In this document: positions 35,100 through 47,844 of the stretch, one piece after another
Numbering within the stretch: the stretch's first letter is position 1
How the letters are laid out: each line of letters opens with the position of its first letter
From: Nematostella vectensis
Lineage: Eukaryota; Cnidaria; Anthozoa; Actiniaria; Edwardsiidae
NCBI RefSeq assembly: GCF_932526225.1
Contig: NC_064048.1
Span: 5,996,627-6,060,626, forward strand
Length of the DNA: 64,000 bases
Direction of reading: 5' to 3'
Program-made: the position numbers and the translations under genes
The notes under the pieces: generated by a model
Told to the model about the DNA's origin: nothing
Seen by the model: only the letters and a program-made list of their open reading frames with translations
The model's database searches: none

Positions 35100-35679
35100 A
35101 TACCCGCGCCCTCCACTCTCCTTTTTCAAAATAGCACGATACAGTACTAAAACAAACATTTGAAAATACTAATACCCATCTTGACCGAAAATTCGATAAG
35201 TTAAGTCAGTTTCGAATACTTTTATATCTTTGTAACACTTTGGCCGAGGAATTGGCTACAGCTTGGTAGCTTCTGAAATCCAAGCGATTTTTTTCCCACT
35301 TTCATATCACTCTAAGCGTCCGGACGGGCGAAAGTTTGGTGTCTTTGTAAATCCTGTGAAAATTCAAACGATTTTGACTGTGATTTCTTTTTTTCTTGTC
35401 ATGATAATTTTAATCGGATCTCAACACTACAAAGTTCGATATTCAAGACCTGAACGACTTTTTCCGCGAAAACTTTGAATCAATTGATCAGGGAGTATTT
35501 ATTTTAAATTAATTTAGTACTGTATCGTGCAAAGCTAGTCTGGATAAGTAATAACTGTAAATAATTCCATATAATTTCATATGCGTGGTGCGAGTAAATG
35601 ATTCAATAGGTCGGATTGAATCTAACAAACATCCTTAGTGCTTTTATAAAAAAGAAAGCACTGTGTTTTTATCATTGTG

Positions 35680-35685
35680 AATAAA
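35680..35685 (+). terminator. Candidate poly(A) signal AATAAA
   Basis: A canonical AATAAA lies 580 bp after the stop codon of the microexon gene. Placement is by motif only. Confidence 0.4.
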
Positions 35686-35689
35686 AATG

Positions 35690-37155
35690 GCAGAAATCCT
35701 TGAACGTTTATACTTCAATTATTTTACTTCTATCGAAGCGGTAAATATTGTCTATTGGAAATGCTGGAGGTACGGCCGGGGAGGGACAGGGGTGAGGGTG
35801 GGGGGGCTGAAAAACCAGCGAGTTAACCAATAGTGATGGCGAGTTTAGTGGTGGTGGCTGCGAGTTTATTTTATTGTCGATTTAGAGGAAAACGAAAAAA
35901 AGGACATAGGGGCAGAGAGAAGGGGGCTAAGTACGAGGGAGAGGGAGCGAAATAGATAAAATTATTATACCGTTGCTTTGTCCAATGATAATTTAATGCA
36001 TATTTACAGTGTTCTATATGTTCCTCAATGCTTATAATAAATATTTCTTTATTATGTATCTTCTTTTCTATGTATTTCTCTGCACATATTTCTAAAATAA
36101 TCTACATATCTTTTAATTTCTGATATCTATCTACACAAATGCATAATATATTGATTTGAATGCATTAAAAGATTTGCGTTCAGGACAAGCAACAAAATGG
36201 CGGGAATAAAATCTTGCTTGCGCCTGCAAGATTATTTCGCGCCATCTAACGCCGTGACTGAGCATGCGCGAAGTGATTAACACTCGCACCGCAAATGGAG
36301 AGGCTGGGACATTTATGAAAAATATTTTGTAATCTTTCCTTGCCTCGGTTATTTTCCATCTACTCTGTTATTTACTAACTGCAGGAAGTTGGTCAGTTTG
36401 AATTAAACTATAAAGTTTATTTGCCAGAACGCTATAACGTTCAAGGGATTATGGCTTGGTTTCTTTTACCCAGCTTATCTAGGGTTTGAGGGGCATTTGC
36501 CATTTGTCAGCTATAGAGCAAATGCCTTTATCCCTATGACACCATCTGCGGTTATCGGAAAGAGGAGTCCTCTCCTTTCACAAGAGCATATTTGATTGCA
36601 CACACGAGTCTTTCCGGGTTCACACACAAATTTTCTCCGGATTCGCTCAGGAAGCTTTCCCGAGCTCACACTCAGGAAAGCTTCATTAACACAAGAAGGA
36701 GAAATCTCGATTGAGGTTCCATTTTGTTTTGAGAACTCTGTATATAGAACTATCTATTGGAATGCACATGCCACCCAATATAGGTATATAGGATGGATAC
36801 ACGCATCATCAGCATCAACAGATACATCGCCATTATCAACCACCATCAATATTGTCATCAATGTCATAATTATGATGTCATTACCATTCCATATTTTCTA
36901 TTCAATTTCCATACGTTATCATCATCCTGAATGTCATAACCATAACATAGGTTATCACCGCCATCAATACAATGATCATGATCATAATCATCATGTCGAA
37001 TTTTAAATTTACGTTTTCACCAAGCACCATCGATGCCCTGCATTGTGAATGTCATCTTGGTGCTTCTAACAGCACTTAGAATATATCATATCAGTGGTGC
37101 TTAAAGAGAGTATATCTGACCAGCGGTTGTTGGTACTTGGTTACTATTTCTTGCA
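35690..37155. other. Intergenic stretch between the two genes
   Basis: Contains a G-rich patch at 35765-35815 (GGGAGGGACAGGGG...), an AT-rich part and CAT/ATC-rich sequence at 36800-36990. No gene could be supported. The two genes converge here (plus-strand gene ends at 35099, minus-strand gene ends at 38160). Confidence 0.5.
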
Positions 37156-37159
37156 GGCA

Positions 37160-38165
37160 TTGTCTGGACTGAGCCCACAATATTTGTCTCGGGCAGTTAT
37201 AAGATAGAGCCTGCTGTATTAGTGGTTCACGGATCTGGGTCTGATTTTTGTTTTTATGTTTTTGTTATGGCAGTCTAGAATGACCCTGCATTATTTGTCT
37301 ACAGCACGTGGACAGCACGTGCCATATATCGTTTGTCAGTAGTAATTAGACTGAGCGCTCTGTGAATCTGTTGGAGTTGAGCCCACTTTATTCATGTCAG
37401 CAGTCAAAATTTTGAGCCTGACTTATTGCTAGACTTATTGCCTATTGCTAGAACTAAGCCCACCGCATTTCTGTCAGCAGTGTAATGACTGAGCCCGACT
37501 TATTCGTGTCAGCAGTGCAAGAACTGAGCCCACCGCATTCGTGTAAGCTGTGTAAGGACTGTGCCCGACGTATTCGTGTCTGCGGTGTGACTACTGAGCC
37601 CACCGTATTCGTGTCAGCAGTGTGACTACTGAGCCCACCGTATTAGTGTCAGCAGTGTGACTACTGAGCCCACCGTATTCGTGTCTGCAGTGTGACTACT
37701 GAGCCCACCGTATTCGTGTCTGCGGTGTGACTACTGAGCCCACCGTATTCGTGTCAGCAGTATGACTACTGAGCCCACCGTATTCGTGTCAGCAGTATGA
37801 CTACTGAGCCCAGCGTATTCGTGTCAGCAGTATGACTACAGAACCCACCGTATTCGTGTCTGCGGTGTGACAACTAAGCCCACCGTATTCGTGTCAGCAG
37901 TGCAAGTACTGAGCCACCGCATTTGTAACAGCAGAGCAAGAACTGAGCCCGACGTATTAGTGTCTGCGGTGTGACTACTGAGCCCACCGTATTCGTGTCA
38001 GCAGTGTAAGGAATGAGCCAACCGTATTTGCATCAGCAGTGTCAGAGCCCGCTGTACAGCTGGGTAGGACTGACTCCAAAGTTAACCATTTTGGTCAGCA
38101 GTGCTAGAACTGCGTTCGCTTGTGTCAGCGGTGATAAGATTGAGCCGGTTGTATTCGCGTCAGCA
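37160..38165. repeat. 35-bp minisatellite at the 3' end of the GPCR gene
   Basis: The unit contains GACTACTGAGCCCACCGTAT and TCGTGTCAGCAGTGT. The homogeneous core is about 37590-37900 and both sides become degenerate, with recognisable units (GAGCC...TGTCAGCAG) out to 37160 and 38165. The right edge, GTATTCGCGTCAGCAG, includes the GPCR stop codon (TCA at 38160-38162 on this strand). On the reverse strand the array would lie in the 3' untranslated region. Confidence 0.92.
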
Positions 38166-38728
38166 GACAGACTCGTAGCATTTTGGTTTTGTTTCCTTCT
38201 CAGCATCGCTTGGGGTGTGTTCGTTGTCATGGTTACCGGATATATCATCTGGTACCACCCCGTAAGAGTTCCCATTCAGTTCTCTCGGATGCACATAAGA
38301 CAGAAAGTGGCTAGAGACCTCGCCGTCACCCGCTGACCGAGCCTTGCGGCGCACGTGCTTTGCCACTGCTAGAAACTGTGACGTTGATTTACGGACTGTC
38401 GATTGACTCAAAGGAGACCGCTGGCCATTAACCGACATATCGCAGCCGAGATATTTCCCGACATTCACCGCGCCGCAAGTCAGGATTCGCGCAAATTCTC
38501 GACGGTAGTTGAGATTGAAGACGGCGTATATTATAGGGTTGAATGAGCTATTCGCAGTGTTTAACCAAAGACTGAAGAGGGCAGCGTATGTGATTTTTGC
38601 AGTGATGTTCTCAGGACCAACAATCTCAATGTACAAAAAGATCACGTGGAAGGGAAGCCAACACACAGCAAAGATAATCACCACCATTATGAGCATTCGT
38701 ATTACGCTAACACGCGACCGCTGGGCAC
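38160..38728 (-). CDS. GPCR exon 2: TM6, TM7 and C-terminal tail
   Basis: Second coding exon of a class A rhodopsin-like receptor; partner exon is 54707-55397. The acceptor is CTCCATCTAG read on the minus strand. The split codon rejoins in phase 1 to give KPVQK-S-AQRSRVSVIRM. TM6 carries CWLP at residues 253-256 of the joined protein and TM7 carries NPIIY at 294-298. The cytoplasmic tail is ~120 residues with Ser/Thr and basic clusters (VAKHVRRKARS), ending PKCYESVC. The stop codon is inside a degenerate 35-bp repeat unit. Confidence 0.92.
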
Positions 38729-39221
38729 CTAGATGGAGAAAAGCACACTTCTCAGCACATTTAAAACACGCGTGTGGACTCAGATTAACGAGCTAGGGGG
38801 GAACTAGCTATATCAATCAATGGCTGTCTTTTTTCAAAATGGTCTAAAAGAGCCTGGGGAAAGCTCGCGGGAGACCTGTGATATTCTAAAACGTTAGGGA
38901 CTAGGCTCCATTATCCAAGATGGCTGCAAACAAAATCATAGTAAACACGAATTCCTGCAAGTTTACGTGGAATTCTCGACTTGCAAAGCTCTAGAGCAAT
39001 ACAAAAGCGAAACAAAAGATTATTGAAGCGGACTCCCAAATATGGTATGAAATGCCTAATAAGGAAATGACCGAGCGAGCTAGAAAACCGACAGTTTTTA
39101 AAACAATATTTGGTGATATATGGGGGGGAGGGGGGTGAGAGAGAGCCTCAGTGCATTGTGGTTTCAATATTTTTTCGAACCCCCGCAGACAACTTTCAAA
39201 ACCTTAATCGTCTTCTATCTT

Positions 39222-39412
39222 CCGTCACTCACCTCCTCCATGTCTAACCATACATCTTTGCGACTCGTGCGTGAAACAGAGGTCAGGGGGGCAAACTTCG
39301 TCATCTTTATTTTGCCCCCCCCCAGACTCCCGTCAATTTTCCCCCTGACCTCGGTTTCACGGGCGCGTCACACAGTTCTGTGGAAAGACATGGGGAAAGG
39401 GGGAAGGTGAGT
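39222..39412. mobile_element. Small inverted-repeat element in the GPCR intron
   Basis: The outer arms share CCATGTCT/AGACATGG and ACTCACCT/AGGTGAGT. The inner arms share GAAACAGAGGTCAGGGGG against CCCCCTGACCTCGGTTTC. The centre has a 9-nt C run. Non-coding. Confidence 0.6.
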
Positions 39413-39749
39413 TCCGTATCGTAGAAGCGTGTACATTGGCCAGCAATGAAATGGCTTCCAATCGCACCAAAGTCTCCGCTGACGGATCAAAAAGCACTGA
39501 ATGTAATTCGTTATTTTGATGGAGAAGCCAGAAAGCGGTTTTAGAAGTTGGAATTAGTAGAGAGTTCGCAGAATACTGAAAATCCGCGTAACTGCACGCT
39601 CGGTCATTACTCTTCTTCTTTACGCTTCTGGCTAAACAGTGCCGTTATGAGGCCTCAAAATGAAATAGAATAAAATATTGTGTGTGGGGGGGGGGGGGAG
39701 GACACGTGTGGCCTGCTAAAGAACGAGCTAAGCGCGGCGTATTGTTCTT

Positions 39750-39910
39750 CAGGGCCATAGCAGGGGGAGGGGAGGAGGGGGGCACTTGGGGCCTCGTGCC
39801 CCCAAATGTTTTTGAAAATTATAAGGAGATGGCCAGTGTGGCTGTGTCCCAAAAAATGTCTTCTTCTTTCTGTATTGTATCCTTTTAATTCGAGACATGT
39901 TACGGCACTG
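39750..39910. mobile_element. CAG...CTG element in the GPCR intron
   Basis: Termini CAGGGCCATAGCAGGGGG and GTTACGGCACTG with exact TTCTT duplications (39745-39749 and 39911-39915). The interior shares ATGGCCAGTGTGGCTGTG-type text with 11124-11265. Confidence 0.78.
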
Positions 39911-40057
39911 TTCTTATTAGTTTTCCCGTATGCTTATCATTGTTCGGTCTTTTGTCCTGACAATAACAACCTTGGATATTGTTTTGGTGTGATTATCTTC
40001 TAATATTTAATTGTGGGTGCACATTTTCATGTACACTAACAATTATGAACATATGCT

Positions 40058-40138
40058 TATAAGAACATTTTCAGCCATAAAATGTACTCCAGAAATAAGG
40101 ACGGCCCAGGCTCAACTGAAAATTAGACGTTCTTATAA
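40058..40138. mobile_element. Short element with TTATAAGAAC termini
   Basis: Starts TTATAAGAAC and ends GTTCTTATAA, perfect 10-bp inverted termini. The right part, CTCAACTGAAAATTAGAC, recurs inverted at 63080-63110 (GTCTAATTTTCAGTTGAG). This is a small dispersed family. Confidence 0.65.
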
Positions 40139-41325
40139 AAAAGGAGTGCATCCCAAAGTCTTATACTATAAAATTTTAGTCACCTACTTCTTACATCGAA
40201 TTTAAGTGCACATTGGATAAACGTGACAAAACATACAATTTAATGCATGAGTATAACATCTTTAAAATGACGAATAATACAAATATTGAAAATTCCATTT
40301 AAGTGGCAAACCTCACGAAATAGTCAGAGACGTTCTCATGTGATTGCTTTCATGGCTTATTTTGTGGCCATGCTGACACAACAGCGGAGGAGCTCTGATC
40401 TCTGAAAGAGAATAAATTTTCAAGCAAATGCTAACAGAAATTAAAGCTTTAAAAAACGTGAATGCAAAGTATCACCAATTGGACAATGTGAGTAAATTTT
40501 TCATGGGTCGAATACAAATCGTGCTATTTTTGTCAATTTTCCTAAATAATAAAGAATAAATCGACTTATCTATAAGGAATCTTTTAAAATAGATTTTCAA
40601 ATTTACCCCCAAAAAATCCACACCGGAATTTCAAATCCCCACCTTATGGGGGTATGGGTATTTTCTTGAACTACACATTAAAATAAAGATATTGAAAAAG
40701 AAACGGATAGTTGAAAAGCGATAAAAAAGTTATTTAAAATTATGCACATTTGTGTGTAAATAATACTTTTTCATATGAACGATCTTTATTTTAGAGAAAT
40801 GAAAGTAGACATCTGCTACAAAAAAATGAACCAGACTTAAATTTATGTTTTAAAAAATCCCTGGAAGAGACTAGAGCATCAATAATTCAAAAATTAAGTA
40901 ACCCTTAATGTGTCTCTCTAAGTGTATTAGTTCCAGGCGTGGGATAACGACTTTCATCTATCAGGTACCTTTCGACATTTCCCTTTTTCTTGTCATCGCT
41001 AGAGACGTTTTACACCCGTTCTAAAATGAGAAACGTCAAAAGATGCGTTTGCTTTTCACACTTAGCTTTAAGAGCCTATAGATATTGTAACAATTAATAG
41101 GAAATAAGTCTGAAAGACCGCAATTATTTCAAGAATGAGTTTAATTAAAAACAAACACTTTTTGACACTTTACGAGATTCTACTTAAGGTTTGTTTTAAG
41201 AATGACACGAATAAGAGTCTTTAAGGTTTTCATCCTTTCTCGCAAATAAAAGTGACCACTTCTTTAGAAATGACGAAGTGTGATAATTGCAGTACTCATT
41301 CCTTACACCCTTACAGACAAATTCG

Positions 41326-41515
41326 TAGTTTCGAGACGGCCCGACTCCAAACTCTCTTTCTCTTTTGGGAATAAGCACGAATCAAATTTAGTTTCGAAAC
41401 CGCCCGACTCCAAACTCTATTTCTCTTTGGGAATAAGCACGAATCGAATTTAGTCTTGACGCCGTCCAACTCCAAACCTTTTTTCTCTTTTGGGTATAAG
41501 CACGAATAAATTTTT
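41326..41515. repeat. Three-copy ~63-bp tandem repeat
   Basis: Copies start at 41326, 41389 and 41451. Each contains CCGACTCCAAACTC-type sequence followed by TTCTCTTTTGGGAATAAGC and CACGAAT. Non-coding, in the GPCR intron. Confidence 0.85.
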
Positions 41516-41946
41516 GGCAGCTTTTTTTTTCACCGCACGAGAATCAAGCTATCAAATTCAGGTTTGAAAAATAGTTAGGTTGTAAATAGAAGGCCGTTTC
41601 ACTTGATTTTGTGTGCGTGGAATGCATAACAACAAATTTTTTTTATATATATTTATGTAACTCATCGTTCTGAATATAACCTTTTTAGTCCTTTTTTTTA
41701 TTTTTTTATTTTTATATGATGCCAAGAAATGCGAGAGCAAGGATAAGAAATAAGGAGTAAGGATATGGAGTTTTGATAAGGAATCGAGGCACAGCCTTGA
41801 ACCTGACAAGACAATAAAGCAACAACCGTTCAATTTCAATTAAAGTTGCCTTGTATATTGGACCATGAACTTGCAGATCCCATAAGGGGGGATTCATTAT
41901 ATAAGACAGGGTGCGCAGTAAAAATCGATCTTCCCTTTCGGATATC

Positions 41947-42035
41947 AATTTGGGTGTGGTCCACAGCAACTCTCGCCCCTAGGAGATAGCACATTGGGTG
42001 TGGTCGAAGCAATTCTAATCCTAAGAGAATAATAC
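41947..42035. repeat. Two-copy direct repeat
   Basis: TTGGGTGTGGTC, GCAA and CTAGGAGATA / CTAAGAGAAT recur about 48 bp apart. Short diverged tandem duplication. Confidence 0.6.
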
Positions 42036-43961
42036 TGACGCTAGTAGCCTACAATGAAATCAAGTCAAACGTAGCTGGCGTTCAGTAGTCTTGTGGCTCA
42101 AGTGTAAAGTCAGTTTCGGGCGTTTCGGATTTTGGTTACTAGTTAGGAGCCGCTAGCAGAATCATAAAGAATCTAAAGCAGAATCTAAAGAATATTTGAA
42201 TACCCCAATGGTTGCAGTTGATAGCGTTTTATACCCTAAAAAATAAGGACGATGGACGATACCCCTTTTTCAATACTCTCACTTGGTGTGTGTTGCTTTG
42301 TCACTAAGCCTTCTCCTCGCGCGTTCTATTCCAAATAATAATTGGCAAAAAAATTCGACAATCAAAAAAAATATGTTATCGATATGCTAATACTTATTTA
42401 ATGAGCAGTACTTATGGAAATTTTGTACTAAAAACACGGCATTTATATGAACGCACAAATCTGATGGAAGAAGAAGAATAGAGGGATTGTGATTTCGTTC
42501 GGTTATTTTCAAACCTTTGCAAATATTTTCTGAAGCTTATTTGTCTCAAGATCAAGATGATACTGAATTTTGGATAATTAAAATTGACTCGGGGGCTGAA
42601 CGAGTAATAAAGCTCGATGTTTTAGCCTTACGGATAAAAATGGATTGAAGGCATTTTTTTTTTTTCGCTTTTCGTGCGAATTTTCGAAATATTTGTGAAG
42701 AAGTGTGAAGTTCTTGCAAGGTTTATGATATTCGGGAATAGAGTTCTCTAAATTAGTGTTTTCTTGAACAGGCCGTAGTCAGCATCTTCAGCGGGGGAGT
42801 TATTCGTTTGCAAATTCAGCCGACCATTTTCTTTTACTAGGTTGCTCGTCCTATTCTAAAAACGTTTTATTGATCCTATACAGAGAGGCAAAATTTCTAT
42901 AAGAAACTCCTCCGAAGTCATAGGTTTTTTTTTCTGCTGCAAGAATAGCGTCTGGAAATGCACCGGTTTTCCTAATATGTTCTTATCAACGCCTCAAGTC
43001 AAAACTGCCAGTCTAAGCCGTCTACAAAACCTTTTACGATCTTTTTTTTATCTATCGCAGATAAAAAAAACGAGAGAGTGTCCAATTTGGTGGCATTGTG
43101 AGCAGGAGATTGCAAGCAAGACAGACTGGGTAGATACTAATGGACGAAATCCAATAATATAAATCAGTAATTAGACATATAGCATTTTACGCCCTTGAGC
43201 TAAGCCCAAATTACCTTGTATAAGACAGAGCTTGTTATCGTAAGATTAAAATGAAATAGCCTAAGCAGGTTCCATGATGTCTGGCTTATAACCTGTTATC
43301 GGTATCAGCTTAATTATAAGCGAACACGGATGATTAAAACGAGCAGACTTCTTATGGTAGATAAACGCTGAGTCAACAAAAATGAACCTATTTATTTGAA
43401 AAAGCTGGAACAAAATAAGTGCAATCAGTAAAAATTATTAAGAAGACATTTTAGCAACCGGAAAGGGGTGTGGCCCCCATCACAAAAAAAAAATATTTTC
43501 TTAATTGGAAATCATTGGAAAGGTGTGGGTATTGATATGAATAAAACACTATAGTAATATACAAATGATACGTTTCCACTTATTTTAAAGCAAGTACAAG
43601 ATGGCACTCGTAACTTTTAAACAAATCAGTAGTATTCTAGAGTGGAAAAAATATGGTTATTAGAAAAAACGAAAAAAGGTCTGATTTTTCGCTTTGACAA
43701 AACAGGAGAGTAGAAAAATTCAAGTAAATTATAAAGCTTTAAGCACTATTACGTTATAGGATGCATGCTCTTTGCACAGGAAAATAAAAGAAGTATTTAA
43801 TGTTTTCATTACCTGGGTTTTACTTGCCTTTCAGCTGTGTTTTAATGCACATCTTTATTGCCCTTAAGCGCAACAGTTTATTGAACGAGAACAAATTTAA
43901 TTACCAACAGAACATGAGACAAAACGACAAAATATAGTAGGCTATCTCTATCAAGCAGCCA

Positions 43962-43985
43962 CAAATAGAGGTAGACCTCTATTTG
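43962..43985. other. Perfect 11-bp hairpin
   Basis: CAAATAGAGGT pairs exactly with ACCTCTATTTG around a 2-nt centre. Could extrude as a cruciform; no other support for function. Confidence 0.5.
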
Positions 43986-46037
43986 AAGCAACCCTAGACT
44001 TATTCTAAGTCAAAGTATTACAGAGTCACTCAAAGTCAAGAATCCCTAGGGGGTCGCACAGCAACCGAGCGTCGACAAAAAGCTCCTTCCATTTTGCAAT
44101 TCTAGCAAAGTACCAAGTGTGAAAAAGAATCCATGTCATTTTAATATGTTTTTCGAGAATACAAATAGATGGCGAAAAAACAAGATGGCGGCCATTCCCG
44201 AGCAAGAAAAGCACGTTAATTTTGAAAAATTTTTAACAATTGTTAATTTTTTTTTTTTACTCAAACCATTGATATTACCATTCCTAACAACTTAGCGCAT
44301 GGGATTTTTGATTTTTGAAGAATTGAAAAAGTTATTACCAATTATGTGGTTTTCGAAGAACATAAATATTCGCCATTTCTCGTGGTATTAAAATTTCGCA
44401 AATCCGATGCGTGAAGTTTAAGAAAATAGTTATGTTAAAATATTTCTGCAAAAAAAATGTGGCAGATTTGAACAGTAGCTTCTCCGACACGTTTTTATGT
44501 TCTGGGTCACGTGACCATGGGAGGGGGGTCAGATGACGTCATCACTTGTGTCATTTATGTCTAAAACACTTATGTTGAAAGTTCCAAAAGATTTGACAAA
44601 AAAACAGAAGCTTTTATAAAACAAACAAATTTCCGTAGCAACGGACTCACTCGTTCAACAGTCACAAGAGTCATCCTGCTGCCACCATAGATCAGTAATT
44701 TTGCTTGAAAGCAGCTTAAACATATAACGATGAATCTGATAAGCTTTTCCATTCTTATGCTATCAAATCATGGGTAATGTCGGCGACTCCTTGAACCGGA
44801 AATTGGTTGAGACATTTAAATAAACACGCTAAATAAAAGAATGCTTCTTTAAGAGCTTGAGCAAGAGAAACCGAAAATTTAAATGGAGTTATTGTGACAT
44901 ATATCTTGTGTATTTCTAATAGCTGATGGCTTAAATCCGTTATTTAATCCTCGGCTTGATGTCGGCTAGTCGCAGGCCTTCCAGGTCTTCACATGACCAA
45001 ATGTTAAGTCTTTTTAAGTAATTAAAATATTTGAATTGCTTTTCTAGGAACACAAGAAATAAAAGATGAGTTCATAGTTCTATTACTTTTATCTTAATGT
45101 TCTAAGTTATATAGCAATATATTTTATCTTAACTTTCTGCTTTACCTATAAGATGAAAACAAAAATCTTTGGTAAATGTTTAAGAAAGAAATAAAAACCT
45201 TTAAATTTCTAGTGCAACAACAGGTTGCCTAGCAACTACTAGTAATAGTCGTAGCAGCGACCCAATGACTAAAACTGACCCGAATTAAAATGATGCTGAA
45301 TTAATTGAAAGATAATAAGAGTAAATAAATCAGTATTGTGTGGCTCTGGGTATCAGGAGGGTTTTTTTTTTTAATGAAACTTCTTCTTTGGACAAAGGAA
45401 CATATTTTTTTGTAGAAACAAAATTAATTTTCGAATTGACAACATGACTTGGGTAAATGTTTGCTCTCCTCAAAGCTCATTCGAAATTTATTCGATTTAA
45501 TTATTTTGAAGCAATAAAATTTTTTTCAAGATGATGTAAATTTTTAGTAACACGGGGAAAAATATCAGATGACCTATATCTTCCTTTATACCCTTGAAGG
45601 AAACTACGAATAATACTTTTTGTCTAAAAAGCTCGCTTTTGGGGCGCGGGAGCGGTTGCTTGGGAAAATAAATCGCCCCGACCGGTTATACGAGCAATTA
45701 TTCATGTGTTAAAATGTCTAAACACTCACTGCTGGCTTGTAAAAAAAAGGGAATGAATATGAGCGGCATCAGAACATATTCAAACGACGAACGCTCGTTG
45801 AATGAGCTCCCGAATAACTTTTGAGCTCCAAGCTCTCGTTTTTCAAAACTCAACGCGACCCTCTGCTTTAAGCCGCCACAAATTAGCGGCTAACCTTAAT
45901 CACAAGTTCTTGCAGGTGCTACACATTTGATTTCCAATTCACGACTAAGTAAGAATAGCCGTACACAGGTTGATCAGATGATCAGATAAGGCAGAGCAGA
46001 AGAGGGGGAACGGTTTGGGGTGGCTTCTTATCTACCT

Positions 46038-46061
46038 CCCCCCCCCCCCCCCCCCCCCCAC
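46038..46061. repeat. Poly-C tract (24 C) followed by (CA)n
   Basis: Uninterrupted C run leading into CACACACAC. In the GPCR intron. Confidence 0.95.
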
Positions 46062-46472
46062 ACACACACCCTTCCCCTCTTGAATTTATGGTACATCTCT
46101 AGTTTGTCTACCCCTTCTTTATATTTGCTTTAAAACCTCAAAAAAGAGTTAAAATCAAGACTTGATTTGTAGGACGGTTTTCTTCCTCTCTCGCCCTTAT
46201 TCCATCAAAAATCTAGATATTAGGAACATTCTCAAATGATATCGAGCGAGAAAAGACTGGATCCAATACTACGAGGTAGATTGATCTCTTATGATTTATG
46301 ATAATTCTATTGATATTGTTTTTATTATCATTTTTATACCAGCTCACAAGTTGGCAAGTAAATAAATAATGCGAATGTTTGTTCGATAAAGTGCACCCAC
46401 GCTCGATATGCATGTCTTCGGTTCAAAACTACACAAAAACTTTTAGCTAAAAAATATAAACTACTTATTAAT

Positions 46473-46582
46473 AACCAAGCGCGAGGTCCGTACCGGAGAA
46501 ATATCAGACCGAGGTCTCGAATGTACGCAAAAAAGACCAAGGTCTGATATTTCTTTGTACACACCGATGAGCAAGCGAGGTT
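46473..46582. mobile_element. Small inverted-repeat element in the GPCR intron
   Basis: GAAATATCAGACC (46499-46511) is inverted at 46541-46553 as GGTCTGATATTTC. The outer arms share AACC...AAGCG..GAGG against CAAGCGAGGTT. A related GAGGTCCGTATAGAGAAATA occurs at about 9800. Non-coding. Confidence 0.6.
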
Positions 46583-47181
46583 AATAAAAGTTTTATTATA
46601 TGGCTTTTGAAAATTAAAATGACGAGAAAACAAGTCAACTTTCGCTTCCGTGCGAATATCAATCAGTTTATTGATCGATTTAAAAAAGGCGGTAAAACAA
46701 AAACACTCGCGCACGGTCGACTAAAAAATATAAAAGAGTGAACAAAATTCATTACAACAATACGACAACATATCAAATAGATCTTGAAGTGAAGAGATGT
46801 TGGTTTTAGCAGCCCTTCAGACGTAAAAAGAATAATGATCTGTCGACCAAAATGAGTGAAAATCGGAGCAAAAAGATGGTTTATTTGCCGTTCAGCTTTT
46901 TTTTATCGTTGTGATAATTCAATGACTTTTCGGGCTATTTTACCTATTTTCACTTTTAGGCTTTTTCCTAAAGGTGCTATAGATCTAACCAATAAAAAAG
47001 ATAGCTCAGATATTAGTCTCCACGGCATGAATGGGCTGTTTGGTCTTTGGTCATACTCCTCGGTATGTATAGAACAAATATCTGAAGTATAAAGAAAAAG
47101 CCAATCGCCTTATGATGAAAATTGATGGTATATTGCATTTAAAAAGAAGCTGTTAGTATCTTAAACCTATTCAGACTGGGC

Positions 47182-47232
47182 GGGGGGGGGGGGGGGGGGG
47201 GGGGGGGGCTCTTTAAGCCCCCCCCCCCCCCC
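47182..47232. repeat. Poly-G (27) / poly-C (15) inverted pair
   Basis: A run of 27 G (47182-47208), then CTCTTTAAG, then 15 C (47218-47232). The runs are mutually complementary and would fold into a very stable GC hairpin; the G run alone could also form a quadruplex. Confidence 0.9.
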
Positions 47233-47844
47233 TCCGTGAAAATTGCTATAACTTCTGAACCATAGCAGCTTAGAGGCTAAAACTTGGTGACTTTTCCTAA
47301 AATCTATCTGCGGACGTTTTGATACCATTGACATGTCTTCAAGACGCTTGATAACCGTTTTCTCACACATAGGTTTCCCAAAAACTAAGAAGTAGTGATT
47401 TTTTTTTATATTTTGGTCCTGTTTCTTAGATTAAAATGCCTCTTTTGACTTTATAAGTTTGCTTAGGTGACAAGTTTTACAACAGCGCTAGATTTTTTTA
47501 ACTTTGGATATTTTGGGGAGAGGGGTGGGTACGTTTTGCTCTCTCAAAGCTGTTGTTTAAATGTCACTTAGTTTTACTAGATGACACTCTAAAAGCTAAT
47601 ATTGTGCATTTATCATTACTATGAGCAGTAATAAATGCATGCAAATACTTTTTTCTGTAATAATTCTAGATTTTTTATCTTTTGCAAAAAATTCATAAGA
47701 ATCCAAGATGGCGGACCCAAGATAGCGGAAATTCTTACAAAAAAATAATTATAAACGTTTCTTTTTTCCTTTTAGTATTGTAAAGCCGTTAAATAGCTTT
47801 CTCTCCCTAGTCACAGACAGCTCAAAAAAGCCTAGTCTGAAAAG

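Noticed and set aside
36596-37006. 136-codon open frame
   Set aside because: The C-terminal half is CAT/ATC microsatellite and the rest matches nothing known.
38013-38336. Forward frame of 107 codons over the GPCR 3' end
   Set aside because: It is the antisense of the receptor tail plus minisatellite.
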